Assembly (NCBI RefSeq): GCF_900637905.1
Contig: NZ_LR134472.1
Span: 1,488,001 to 1,552,000, forward strand
Source: Parvimonas micra
Lineage (GTDB): Bacteria; Bacillota; Clostridia; Tissierellales; Peptoniphilaceae
Length of the DNA stretch: 64,000 nt
Direction of reading: 5' to 3'
How positions within the stretch are numbered: position 1 is the first letter of the stretch; each line of letters starts with the position of its first letter. The translations under genes were made by a program, and so were the position numbers. Shown one piece after another: positions 10,201 through 17,807 of this stretch. The notes under the pieces are model-generated. The model ran no database searches and was not told the DNA's origin. It worked only from the letters and a program-made list of their open reading frames with translations.

Positions 10201-11594
10201 CAACTTGTCATAAATATACTGAAGAACTATTTGGGTCGGATAAAGTTTATAGAGCCGGAACAATTGGTACAATTTCTGATAAAACGGCATTTGGTTATGT
10301 TAAAAAATTTGTAGAAGAAAAAGAAATTTCTTTAACTGCCGGTAATATTAGAAGGTATGTAAGAAAGATAGTTGGCGTAAAAAGAACAAGCGGTCAACAT
10401 CCCGGTGGTGTAATGATTGTTCCTCATAATAAAGAAATCTATGATTTTACTCCGATACAATATCCGGCAGATGATCCAACGTCTGAAACTAAAACAACAC
10501 ATTTTAGTTATAAGTCTATAAGTGGAAGAATTTTAAAACTTGATTTACTTGGACACGATGTTCCAACTATAATAAAACATTTAGGAGATTTAACAGGAGT
10601 TGATCCTCTAAATATTCCTATGGATGACAAGGAAACTTTAAATATATTTTATTCAACAGATAGCTTAAAACTAATGGATAATAAATACAAAGATTCAGTA
10701 GGTACTTTAGGAATACCTGAATATGGAACGAATTTTGTAAGACAGATGCTACTTGATACAAGACCAAAAACTTTAACTGAACTTATAAGAATTTCAGGTC
10801 TATCTCATGGAACTGATGTATGGCTTGGAAATGCACAAGAACTTATAAAAAAGGGAATTCCTTTAAATGAGACGATTTGTACCAGAGATGATATAATGAC
10901 ATTTTTGATTTTTAAAGGTCTTGAAAATAAACGTTCATTTAAAATAATGGAAACAGTCAGAAAAGGAAAAAGTCTTGATGAAGAAACAGAATCATATATG
11001 AGAGAAAACGGAATACCTGAATGGTATATTGAATCATGTAAAAAGATAAAATACCTTTTTCCAAAAGCTCATGCTGTTGCTTATGTAATGATGAGTTATA
11101 GAATTGCATATTTTAAAGTTCATTATCCGGAAGCTTTTTATGCAACATATTTTACAACAAAAATAGATAATTATCCAGGTAATTTAATTTTTAAAGGACT
11201 TACTGCAATCCAAACTAAAATGAAGGAAATAGAAGAATTAGGAAAATTAGCATCACAAAAAGAACAGGATGTATATGATATTCTTGAAGTTGCGGAAGAA
11301 ATGTATCTTAGAGGAATTGTTGCAAGCAAAGTTGATTTAGAAAGGTCAGATTCTTCAAGATTTTTAATTGATGGAAATGGAAAAATCCTACCTCCATTTA
11401 GAGCGTTAGATTTTGTAAGCGATGTAAATTCAGTTTCAATTTATGAAGAAGTTAGAAAATTACCATTTATCTCTATTGAAGATTTTCAAGAGAGAACAAA
11501 AATAAATAAAAATGCTTTAGAATCCTTAAGAGAACATGGGGTGTTAAATAAGTTGCAAGAAACGAATCAAGTTAGTTTGTTTGATTTATTTTAA
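7299..11594 (+). CDS. polC: DNA polymerase III alpha subunit, PolC type
   Basis: Main replicative DNA polymerase of low-GC Gram-positives, 1431 residues. Order: N-terminal domain, OB fold (about 220-320), PHP domain split around the DEDD exonuclease (DIETTGL near 426; HHRASFDAEA near 562), then palm, fingers and the C-terminal domain. The zinc-binding CPKCKYSEF...CPHC module and the catalytic DGDKEPDIDLNF are present. The PHP metal ligands look lost: HLH is HLN, TDHG is TDIG, the CEAGE segment is NWDGE and GDVHY is GNVKY. The proofreading exonuclease looks intact. ATG with GGAGGA upstream, 1 bp after ispG; last gene of the operon. Confidence 0.97.
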   Translation: MYRSLKSFYFSQRKNYSLSDDFIIDEFIFGDEKISFRLLTNSDDIGIEELIVLDKELHEIFNGREVDFSVQNFSKSEYPYKYFYYINYDEFVNEVQKLLKNHGFSLTNSDRINFLEDYIEIFISNSLCRFKLISNSFLDDLKEFISGKFTEDIELIMLNCLMTREEKSCEKLDNKLENKRKEIKQENKIKAEKVKVNKESTEENSLFRLGKKISDKDLILKISDLDQNSGFCKIQGRVYDLEIRELKSGKKLALFDIEDETSAMNCKWFLDEKKLSIFNNNINKDSIKKGIYVTAIGRVEYDQYAKGISMMIDGMEKSSSFVYIDNAPEKRVELHLNSQMSGLDGCVNLEVLKSRLEEMGHTGVGVTDIGVVQAYPKMMDLFGKSDIKALYGLELNLLEDNPRILYNYKDGVNFDTFVVFDIETTGLSHLKNNITEIGAVRVESGKIVDVFNGLVNPEQEISQEITEITGITNEMVADKPLISEIMPKFLEFSKNAVFVAHNAEFDISFIKTNCKRLNLEFNPTFIDTMGFARAILPHLKNHKLNTLCKELGVNLLNHHRASFDAEACAGILLELIKIVEKEGKVFDENINNIETKWPVAKNISYNSIIYVKKMEALSGFYKMVSEGLMKYFRRVAGFPKSRLKEYREGLLIGSGNWDGELFRAFIEEKSEEEILEIAKFYDFFEIQPISNLKHLFFRGKVLSIDDLKEINKKIYELGKKLDKLVVATGNVKYLDKNDYIFRNVILYGQGRKNLEKEGSFYFRTTDEMFDEFSYLGKDEAYEVVVKNTNIFKDMLEDILPIPNGTYPPFIEGSDEELRKICYDKAKSIYGENLPKIVEDRLERELSSIIKNGYAVLYIIAQKLVWRSNDDGYLVGSRGSVGSSFAATMAGITEVNPLIPHYICPKCKYSEFHEEYSGQSGVDMPDKECPHCKINMSKEGHDIPFEVFLGFDGDKEPDIDLNFAGEYQSTCHKYTEELFGSDKVYRAGTIGTISDKTAFGYVKKFVEEKEISLTAGNIRRYVRKIVGVKRTSGQHPGGVMIVPHNKEIYDFTPIQYPADDPTSETKTTHFSYKSISGRILKLDLLGHDVPTIIKHLGDLTGVDPLNIPMDDKETLNIFYSTDSLKLMDNKYKDSVGTLGIPEYGTNFVRQMLLDTRPKTLTELIRISGLSHGTDVWLGNAQELIKKGIPLNETICTRDDIMTFLIFKGLENKRSFKIMETVRKGKSLDEETESYMRENGIPEWYIESCKKIKYLFPKAHAVAYVMMSYRIAYFKVHYPEAFYATYFTTKIDNYPGNLIFKGLTAIQTKMKEIEELGKLASQKEQDVYDILEVAEEMYLRGIVASKVDLERSDSSRFLIDGNGKILPPFRALDFVSDVNSVSIYEEVRKLPFISIEDFQERTKINKNALESLREHGVLNKLQETNQVSLFDLF

Positions 11595-11600
11595 TTTGAA

Positions 11601-11635
11601 AAAAGAACTGGGATTATGCTATTCCGGTTCTTTTT
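11601..11635 (+). terminator. Terminator of the pyrH-polC operon
   Basis: AAAAGAAC...GG, 11-nt loop, CC...GTTCTTTTT, 7 bp after the polC stop. The reverse strand also reads as hairpin plus T-run, so it may stop transcripts coming from the right. Confidence 0.75.
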
Positions 11636-11636
11636 A

Positions 11637-11739
11637 TTGTGGAACAATAAGATTTTCCGGTGCTCATTCGGTGGTATTGCGAAAATTGCGCTCTTAGAGA
11701 TAGCATTTAGTTGTATATTTAAATCTTTAGCAATAGGAC
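11637..11739. other. Intergenic island of higher GC, no ORF
   Basis: Between the polC terminator and the rpsT promoter lies about 100 bp that is visibly richer in G and C than the surrounding intergenic DNA (TCCGGTGCTC, TCGGTGGTATTGCG, TTGCGCTC). No reading frame is present. A reverse-strand transcript would end at the bidirectional polC terminator, so a small RNA is conceivable, but I recognise no known RNA family. Confidence 0.25.
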
Positions 11740-11768
11740 TTGTAAAAATTATATGTTTGTAGTATAAT
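11740..11768 (+). promoter_or_regulatory. Promoter of rpsT
   Basis: TTGTAA, exactly 17 bp, TATAAT, about 30 bp before the rpsT ATG. Confidence 0.75.
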
Positions 11769-11798
11769 ATTAATGTTATTTTTGAGGAGGTGAATGAA

Positions 11799-12071
11799 AT
11801 GGCAAATATTAAATCAGCACTTAAGAGAATAGATATTACTAAAAAACAAACTCTTAAAAATAAAAGTAGAAAATCTGAAATAAAGACTTATATTAAAAAG
11901 TTTGATTTAGCTTTAGCTGAAAAAAATTTAGAAACAGCTAATGAATTATTGAGAACAATTGACAAAAGACTTAAACAAGCTACTGAACACAGTGTTTTTC
12001 ATAAAAACGCTGCATCTAGAAAAGTTAGTAAATTAAGTAAAAGATTACATGATGCTTCAACACAAGCGTAA
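11799..12071 (+). CDS. rpsT: 30S ribosomal protein S20
   Basis: Small, basic, all-helical protein that binds 16S rRNA early in 30S assembly. It has 90 residues beginning MANIKSALKRI, the typical S20 start; HSVFHKNAASRKVSKLSKRL is the conserved C-terminal part. ATG 11799 is chosen over an in-frame GTG at 11790, because the GTG is part of the AGGAGG ribosome site. It forms its own unit between promoter 11740 and terminator 12105. Confidence 0.95.
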   Translation: MANIKSALKRIDITKKQTLKNKSRKSEIKTYIKKFDLALAEKNLETANELLRTIDKRLKQATEHSVFHKNAASRKVSKLSKRLHDASTQA

Positions 12072-12104
12072 ATATAGCGTGTATGGATCCAACACACTAT
12101 ATTT

Positions 12105-12128
12105 GCTCCGTGTGGAGCTTTTTTTTTT
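12105..12128 (+). terminator. Terminator after rpsT
   Basis: GCTCC, loop GTGT, GGAGC and nine T. Just upstream (12071-12104) a second imperfect hairpin (ATATAGCGTGT with ACACACTATAT, one C-A mismatch) stacks before it. Confidence 0.85.
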
Positions 12129-12154
12129 ACTTTTTTATGTTGATATGATATAAT
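12126..12154 (+). promoter_or_regulatory. Promoter of glycosyltransferase gene
   Basis: TTTACT, 17 bp, TATAAT directly after the rpsT terminator, 63 bp before the TTG start. Confidence 0.6.
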
Positions 12155-12217
12155 TATCAGAAGAAATTATGATTCGATATTTCAGTTTTTTATGATATTA
12201 TAAGGAGAGTTGTTAAA

Positions 12218-13429
12218 TTGAAAATTTTACATTTAATTAGTCAGTACCCTTCAAAAACAGGTAGTGGAATATATTTAACAGAAGTATATAAAAATTTTAA
12301 GTCTATGAACTTTACTCAAAAAGTTTTATGTGCAATGAATGAAGATGATATCATAAAAGTCAATTTTGATGATTATGAAATTATCAAATTCAAGAGTAAA
12401 GATTTATCTTTTCCAGTTGTTGGAATGAGTGATGTAATGCCTTATGAGTCATTTTTATTTTCTAATTTAGTAAACGAAAAATTAGAGGAGTATATTAAAG
12501 TTTTTACAAACAAAATAACAAAAATTGTTAACGAATTTAATCCCGATATTATTTTTACAAACCACTTATATATTATGTCATCCATTGTTGCAAATCTTAA
12601 TTTAAGTTGTAAAGTTTTTGCATTTTGTCATGGAACTGATTTAAGACAATTATATAAAAATAATATCCATAAAAAGTTAATTTGTAAAAATATCCCAAAA
12701 GTTGATGGGATTTTTTGCTTGTCCGAAAAACAAAAAGAGGAAATTATTGAAGTATTTGAATATAATAAAGATAAAGTTTATGTTATCGGAGGTGGATATG
12801 ATTTAGAATTTTATTATAAAGGCGAAGATAAAATATATAATAAAAATTCTAAATTAAAACTTATATATGCCGGAAAATTTAGCAGAGCTAAGGGAGTTAT
12901 ATATTTACTTAAGGCCTTTGAAAAAGTAAAAGACAAATATAATATAGAATTAATTTTGGCAGGAAGTGGAACGGGAGAAGAATATGATGAAATTATTTCA
13001 TATTCTCAGAAAATGTCAGATAAAGTTAAATTGTATGGATATATGGATATGCAAGAAATAGCTGATTTATTTAGATCTTGTGATATCTTTGTTATGCCTT
13101 CATTTTATGAAGGACTTTCACTTGTAACAATAGAAGCAATGGCTTGTGATTTAAAAGTTGTTATGAATGAACTCGAAAATTTTATGGATTTTGTTGGAGA
13201 TGATATAATAAATTCTAAAAATATAGAATTTGTAAAAATGCCAAAATTGTTTGACGCTGATAAAGTTGTGAAAGAAGAAGTAAATGATTATATTCAAAGA
13301 TTAAGTTTGGCTTTAGAAGATCAAATTAATAATTTATATAATAATAATTTTGAAAAAGATTTTTCATATAAAATAACCCAATTTAGTTGGGAAAATATAT
13401 GTAATAACATAAAAAATATAGTGATATAG
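12218..13429 (+). CDS. Glycosyltransferase, GT4 family
   Basis: Retaining glycosyltransferase of the GT-B fold, probably cytosolic or membrane-associated, using a nucleotide sugar. It has 403 residues. The N-terminal half opens with KILHLISQYPSKTGSGIYL, and the C-terminal donor domain starts near LIYAGKFSRAKGV. The EX7E motif is in EGLSLVTIEAMAC around residues 300-312. TTG start at 12218 with TAAGGAG 10 bp upstream. It stands alone, away from the polysaccharide cluster, so acceptor and product are unknown; glycolipid or cell-wall polymer synthesis are both possible. Confidence 0.85.
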   Translation: MKILHLISQYPSKTGSGIYLTEVYKNFKSMNFTQKVLCAMNEDDIIKVNFDDYEIIKFKSKDLSFPVVGMSDVMPYESFLFSNLVNEKLEEYIKVFTNKITKIVNEFNPDIIFTNHLYIMSSIVANLNLSCKVFAFCHGTDLRQLYKNNIHKKLICKNIPKVDGIFCLSEKQKEEIIEVFEYNKDKVYVIGGGYDLEFYYKGEDKIYNKNSKLKLIYAGKFSRAKGVIYLLKAFEKVKDKYNIELILAGSGTGEEYDEIISYSQKMSDKVKLYGYMDMQEIADLFRSCDIFVMPSFYEGLSLVTIEAMACDLKVVMNELENFMDFVGDDIINSKNIEFVKMPKLFDADKVVKEEVNDYIQRLSLALEDQINNLYNNNFEKDFSYKITQFSWENICNNIKNIVI

Positions 13430-13470
13430 AAAAAAATTATTAATAAGTTGTATTAATAAGAAAAAATTAT

Positions 13471-13499
13471 TTTACTTTATTCTAAATATATGATATTAT
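13471..13499 (+). promoter_or_regulatory. Promoter of rhodanese lipoprotein gene
   Basis: TTTACT, 17 bp, TATTAT. The 31-nt block 13469-13499 matches 39013-39043 (promoter of the polysaccharide operon) at 29 positions, far more than the flanks do. Confidence 0.7.
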
Positions 13500-13529
13500 T
13501 CTACTGATTAAAATTTAGGAGGTAAATTA

Positions 13530-13955
13530 ATGAAAAAATTATCAAGAATATTGCTTTTGTCATTAATCACTGCAACAACTTTGGTAGGTTGTGGTTCAAA
13601 GAGTGACAATAAGACAGCTGAAAAACAAACTGAAAAAAAGGATGATAAAAAATCATCAAATTTAATGAAAGGGGAAACTCTTTTAGAAGAACAAAAAAAA
13701 GGTGCTACTGTTATAGATGTTAGAGTTGCAGACCAATACAAAGAAGGACATATTAAAGATGCCATAAATCTTCCTTTAGAAACAATTGAAAAAGATATTG
13801 CATCTAAGGTACCTAAAAAAGATACAAAAATTGTTTTATATTGCAATACTGGAAACAGAAGCGGACAAGCATTCGAAAAATTGAAAAAATTAGGTTATAC
13901 TAATGTTAGCAATGCACAAGGTGTAAAACAATATAAATATGATCTTGTAAAATAA
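13530..13955 (+). CDS. Rhodanese-domain lipoprotein
   Basis: Extracytoplasmic lipid-anchored sulfurtransferase-like protein, 141 residues. A signal peptide ends in lipobox LVGC (Cys22), followed by a Lys/Asp-rich linker and one rhodanese domain (about 45-141): VIDVRVADQYKEGHI, NLPLETI, and the active loop CNTGNRSG with Cys105. The CxxGxRS loop fits an active single-domain rhodanese. The role could be sulfide or cyanide handling or thiol redox work at the cell surface; the substrate is not evident. ATG with AGGAGG upstream; single-gene unit. Confidence 0.88.
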   Translation: MKKLSRILLLSLITATTLVGCGSKSDNKTAEKQTEKKDDKKSSNLMKGETLLEEQKKGATVIDVRVADQYKEGHIKDAINLPLETIEKDIASKVPKKDTKIVLYCNTGNRSGQAFEKLKKLGYTNVSNAQGVKQYKYDLVK

Positions 13956-13966
13956 TTTATCTTTTT

Positions 13967-13993
13967 AAAAGCGGTGAGGATTCATCGCTTTTG
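13967..13993 (+). terminator. Terminator after rhodanese lipoprotein gene
   Basis: AAAAGCGGTGA, loop GGAT, TCATCGCTTTT (one G-T pair). The T tract is short. A second, weaker hairpin (TCTCACC 14011-14017 with GGTGAGA 14039-14045, long loop, T-rich tail) follows. Confidence 0.6.
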
Positions 13994-14138
13994 TTGTAAA
14001 ATAAAAAGTCTCTCACCTAATTCAAAAAATCATATAAGGGTGAGATTCTTTATTATTATTATTTTTACTTCGTAAATTTTATTATAAAATATAGAAAATA
14101 AATTTTAAATGTGGTACAATATAGTTCGAGGTGAAATT

Positions 14139-14825
14139 ATGGCAAAACAAATTTCTGTTATAATTGTTGCAGCGGGTTCTTCAAATAGGATGGGAATGAA
14201 TACAAATAAAATTTTTTTGGACTTATGTGGACGTTCTGTAATTGAAAGAACAATTTCTGCTTTTACTGATATACCTGAAATATTTGAGATTATTTTAGTA
14301 ACAAAGAAAGAATTTTTTGATGATTTTAAAAATATAATTAAAAGATATTTTTTAAATATAAAATTAGTTGAGGGAGGCTCCTCAAGAGAAGAATCTACTT
14401 ATAATGGACTTTTGGAAGTATCAGATGATTCAGATTTTGTAATTTGTCATGATGGAGCTAGACCACTTGTCAGTAAACAAAATATTGTAAATGTTATAAA
14501 CGAATTGGATAATTATAAAGCTGTTATTACAGGTGTTAGAGTCAAAGATACAATTAAATATATTTCTTCTGATTTAGAGGTTATTTCTACACCTGACAGA
14601 CGTTTATTATATAATATTCAGACACCTCAAGCTTTTGAAAAGGAAATTATTTTAGAAGGATATAAAAAGTTCTTTGAAAAAAGTAATTTTATTACTGATG
14701 ATTCTTCTATCATTGAAAAATTAGGTGTTAGAATAAAACTTGTTGAAGGTGAATATTCAAATATAAAAATTACAACTATAGAAGACATTTTATATGCAAA
14801 AGTATTATTAGAAAGAGGCATTTAG
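14139..14825 (+). CDS. ispD: 2-C-methyl-D-erythritol 4-phosphate cytidylyltransferase
   Basis: MEP-pathway enzyme joining MEP and CTP to CDP-ME. It has 229 residues. The nucleotide-binding N-terminus [29 protein letters not shown], and [14 protein letters not shown] are typical. ATG 14139 follows a GAGGTG ribosome site; the longer frame from 14109 adds ten residues and begins inside the promoter region (TACAAT at 14115), so I reject it. IspF starts one base after the stop. A paralogue at 40783 lies in the polysaccharide cluster and is more TarI-like, so this copy is assigned to isoprenoids. Confidence 0.92.
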   Translation: MAKQISVIIVAAGSSNRMGMNTNKIFLDLCGRSVIERTISAFTDIPEIFEIILVTKKEFFDDFKNIIKRYFLNIKLVEGGSSREESTYNGLLEVSDDSDFVICHDGARPLVSKQNIVNVINELDNYKAVITGVRVKDTIKYISSDLEVISTPDRRLLYNIQTPQAFEKEIILEGYKKFFEKSNFITDDSSIIEKLGVRIKLVEGEYSNIKITTIEDILYAKVLLERGI

Positions 14826-14826
14826 T

Positions 14827-15300
14827 ATGAGAATAGGATTTGGTTTTGATGTTCACGAATTGGTCGTTGGACGGGATTTAATAATAGGTGGAGTAAAAAT
14901 AGAACATGAAAAAGGACTTTTGGGACACAGCGATGCTGATGTCTTAGTTCATGCAATAAATGATGCTATAGTGGGAGCATTGTGTTTAGGTGATATTGGT
15001 AAACTATTCCCTGATAATGATTCGAAATATAAAGATATAAACTCTTTAATAATGACTAAAGAAGTTGTAAGACTTATGAAAGAAAAAGGATATAAAATAG
15101 GGAATGTAGATAGTGTTATTTGTGCTCAAAAGCCTAAGCTTGCTGATTTTATTTTTAAAATGAGAAAAAATATTGCAAATGTTTTGGAAACTGATATAGA
15201 AAATATAAGTATAAAAGCTACTACAACAGAACATTTGGGTTTTGAAGGTAGAGAAGAAGGTATTTCTTCTCAGGCTGTGGTATTACTTGATAAAATATAA
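14827..15300 (+). CDS. ispF: 2-C-methyl-D-erythritol 2,4-cyclodiphosphate synthase
   Basis: Makes MEcPP from CDP-ME 2-phosphate; a zinc-dependent homotrimer. It has 157 residues. Metal ligands are in DVHE (Asp8, His10) and LGHSDADV (His42), with [15 protein letters not shown] at the C-terminus. It lies immediately after ispD and directly before the metK ribosome site (GGAGG 15301), so ispD-ispF-metK are likely one transcript. Confidence 0.96.
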   Translation: MRIGFGFDVHELVVGRDLIIGGVKIEHEKGLLGHSDADVLVHAINDAIVGALCLGDIGKLFPDNDSKYKDINSLIMTKEVVRLMKEKGYKIGNVDSVICAQKPKLADFIFKMRKNIANVLETDIENISIKATTTEHLGFEGREEGISSQAVVLLDKI

Positions 15301-15310
15301 GGAGGTAAAA

Positions 15311-16489
15311 ATGAAAAAAGTTTTATTTACGTCTGAATCTGTGACTGAAGGGCATCCGGATAAAATTTGTGATCAAGTTTCTGATGCTATTTTAGATGAA
15401 ATTTTAAAAGTTGATCCGGTTGCAAGAGTTGCATGTGAAACTTTAACAACAACTGGAATTGTAATGGTTGTTGGTGAAATTACAACTTCTCAATATGTTG
15501 ATATACAGAGTATAGTTAGAAATGTTTTAAAAGAAATAGGATATACTAGAGCTAAGTTCGGTTTTGATGCATCAACTTGTTCAGTTGTAACAAGTATAAA
15601 CGAACAATCAAGAGATATAGCATTAGGTGTTGACAGCGCATTAGAATATAAAAATGGTAATGAAGATAAGTATAATTCTGTCGGAGCAGGAGATCAAGGA
15701 ATGATGTTTGGTTATGCATGTACAGAAACTGATGAATTTATGCCTTTACCGATTACTTTGGCTCATAAATTGTCAAAAAGATTATCTTATGTTAGGAAAA
15801 ATGATATATTAGGATATTTAAGACCTGACGGTAAGAGTCAGGTTACTGTTGAGTATATTGATGGTGTTCCTTCAAGAATAGAAGCAATAGTTGTTTCTAC
15901 TCAACATAGTCCTTCAGTTAAGTTAGAGCAAATTCAAAAAGATATAAAAGAATTTGTCATTGATGAAGTTATCCCTGAATACTTAATTGATGAAAATACT
16001 AAGATTTATGTAAATCCTACAGGTAGATTTGAAATTGGGGGACCAATGGGAGATTCAGGATTAACAGGAAGAAAACTAATAGTTGATACTTATGGTGGAT
16101 TTGGAAGACATGGTGGTGGAGCTTTTTCAGGAAAAGATCCAACCAAAGTAGATAGATCTGCTACTTATATGGCGAGATATATTGCTAAAAATATTGTTGC
16201 CAGTGGAATTTGTGAAAAATTAGAAATAGGAATTTCTTATGCTATTGGGGTGGCTAAGCCTCTTTCTATTTATGTAGATACCTTTGGTACAGGAAAAATT
16301 TCGGATGATAGGATTATTGAAATAATCAACAAGGTGTTTGATTTAAGACCTGCTGCAATTATCGATACTTTAGACTTAAGAAGACCTATATATCGTCAAA
16401 TTGCCGCTTATGGTCATTTCGGACGAAATGATTTAGATTTACCTTGGGAAAAATTGGATAAAGTTGAAGATATTAAAAAATTAATATAG
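15311..16489 (+). CDS. metK: S-adenosylmethionine synthetase
   Basis: Makes S-adenosylmethionine from methionine and ATP. It has 392 residues. The start [30 protein letters not shown] and [17 protein letters not shown] are the family signatures. ATG 15311 is 10 bp after GGAGG; the frame extending back to 15242 overlaps ispF and lacks a ribosome site. There is no SAM riboswitch in front of it, as the gene follows ispF without a leader. Confidence 0.97.
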   Translation: MKKVLFTSESVTEGHPDKICDQVSDAILDEILKVDPVARVACETLTTTGIVMVVGEITTSQYVDIQSIVRNVLKEIGYTRAKFGFDASTCSVVTSINEQSRDIALGVDSALEYKNGNEDKYNSVGAGDQGMMFGYACTETDEFMPLPITLAHKLSKRLSYVRKNDILGYLRPDGKSQVTVEYIDGVPSRIEAIVVSTQHSPSVKLEQIQKDIKEFVIDEVIPEYLIDENTKIYVNPTGRFEIGGPMGDSGLTGRKLIVDTYGGFGRHGGGAFSGKDPTKVDRSATYMARYIAKNIVASGICEKLEIGISYAIGVAKPLSIYVDTFGTGKISDDRIIEIINKVFDLRPAAIIDTLDLRRPIYRQIAAYGHFGRNDLDLPWEKLDKVEDIKKLI

Positions 16490-16519
16490 ATTAACGTAAA
16501 TTTTATAGGAGATGTTATT

Positions 16520-17710
16520 ATGGGAAGATGTTATGATTTTAATGAATATGTAGACAGAAAAAATTCACACGCAGAAAAGTGGAACAATATGATTTCTGCA
16601 GGAGCACAAAAAAATGACCACTCAATTTTGTCTATGTCCATTGCTGATATGGAATTTAAATGTTGTGATGAAATTTTAGAAGCTTTGAAAGAACCGATAT
16701 CAAACGGAGTAATAGGATACGACTGTCCATGTGAAAAGTTTTTTTCATCATTTATAAAATGGGAAAAGGAAAAAAATAATTGGGATATAAAGAAAGAATG
16801 GATAGTTCCTGTCCCTGGAGTAGTACCGGGAATTGCAAACACTATTTTACGTAATACAAAAGAAGGAGATGCTGTTATTATAAACACTCCTGTATACCCA
16901 CCTTTTTTTAATGCTATACAATTAAATAACAGAGTCGTTGTTGAAAATCCACTAGTTGAATTAGCAGATAAGTATATTATTGATTTTGATGATTTTGAAA
17001 AGAAAATTATTGATAATAATGTAAAATTAAGTGTGTTATGTAGTCCTCATAATCCTGTTGGAAGAGTTTGGACAAAAGAAGAGTTGAATAAATATGGGGA
17101 AATCTGTAGAAAGCATAATGTATTAATGGTTTCAGATGAAATTCATGGAGATTTAATTCTTAAGGATTATAAACATATACCAATTGCATCTCTTAATGAT
17201 GACTTTTTATATAATACAGTTACTTTAACTGCTCCAAGTAAAACCTTTAATATTGCAGGTCTTGCACAATCTGTTGCTATTATTCCAAATGAAGAACTTC
17301 GAAATAAATTTATAGAAGGATTAGTAGGATATGGAATTTTCCATATGGCAAGTTTTGCAGCAGTTGGATTTGTGGCAGCCTACACTTATGGTAAAGAATG
17401 GTTTGAAGAATGTATAAGTTATATTGAAGATAATATTGACTTTGCTATAGATTTTATAAACAAAGAAATTCCAAAAGTAAAAGTAAAAAGACCGGAAGCA
17501 AGTTTTCTATTATGGCTAGACTTTAGAGCTTTTGATATTGATCACGATGAGTTGCACCAAAAACTTATTAATGAAGGTAAGTTACTACTAAATTCAGGAA
17601 TAACTTATGGAGAAAATGGAAGACTATTCTTTAGAATGAATATAGCTTGTAACAGAAAAATGCTAACAGACGGGTTGAACAGATTGAAAAAAGTTGTAGA
17701 TAGTTTATAA
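16520..17710 (+). CDS. patB: PLP-dependent C-S lyase, MalY/PatB family
   Basis: Class I aminotransferase-fold enzyme; members cleave cystathionine or cysteine (C-S lyase, releasing pyruvate, ammonia and a thiol or H2S). It has 396 residues. The PLP lysine is Lys241 in APSKTFNIAGL; SPHNPVGRVW and SDEIHGDL are the cofactor-contact motifs. It follows metK by 30 bp with an AGGAG site and ends at a strong terminator, so it may act in sulfur amino acid metabolism. In oral bacteria homologues produce H2S. The gene symbol is by family, not proven substrate. Confidence 0.88.
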   Translation: MGRCYDFNEYVDRKNSHAEKWNNMISAGAQKNDHSILSMSIADMEFKCCDEILEALKEPISNGVIGYDCPCEKFFSSFIKWEKEKNNWDIKKEWIVPVPGVVPGIANTILRNTKEGDAVIINTPVYPPFFNAIQLNNRVVVENPLVELADKYIIDFDDFEKKIIDNNVKLSVLCSPHNPVGRVWTKEELNKYGEICRKHNVLMVSDEIHGDLILKDYKHIPIASLNDDFLYNTVTLTAPSKTFNIAGLAQSVAIIPNEELRNKFIEGLVGYGIFHMASFAAVGFVAAYTYGKEWFEECISYIEDNIDFAIDFINKEIPKVKVKRPEASFLLWLDFRAFDIDHDELHQKLINEGKLLLNSGITYGENGRLFFRMNIACNRKMLTDGLNRLKKVVDSL

Positions 17711-17715
17711 GTTTT

Positions 17716-17740
17716 AAGACTGCTTAAGCAGTCTTTTTTT
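17716..17740 (+). terminator. Terminator of ispD-ispF-metK-patB
   Basis: Perfect palindromic stem AAGACTGCTTAAGCAGTCTT followed by T, 6 bp after the patB stop. Confidence 0.85.
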
Positions 17741-17754
17741 GAGAATTTTTTAGA

Positions 17755-17783
17755 TTGTAAATATTTATAATCTATGGTAAAAT
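17755..17783 (+). promoter_or_regulatory. Promoter of the rel-like/acpS-nnrD/alr operon
   Basis: TTGTAA, 17 bp, TAAAAT with TATGG just before the -10, 24 bp upstream of the TTG start. Confidence 0.65.
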
Positions 17784-17807
17784 ATTTCTGTGATTGGAGG
17801 TGTTTTT

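Noticed and set aside
11637-11739. tRNA or SRP RNA gene
   Set aside because: No acceptor stem pairing, TTCRA loop or SRP tetraloop pattern could be found on either strand.
13508-13846. 112-residue minus-strand frame
   Set aside because: Complement of the rhodanese lipoprotein gene; the plus-strand protein has a lipobox and active-site loop, the minus frame has no features.
15242-15310. Longer N-terminus for metK
   Set aside because: The 23 extra residues overlap ispF and would skip the GGAGG site at 15301; MetK normally starts at the [17 protein letters not shown] segment.
15240-15310. SAM riboswitch in front of metK
   Set aside because: The gap between ispF and metK is only 10 bp, so there is no room for a leader.
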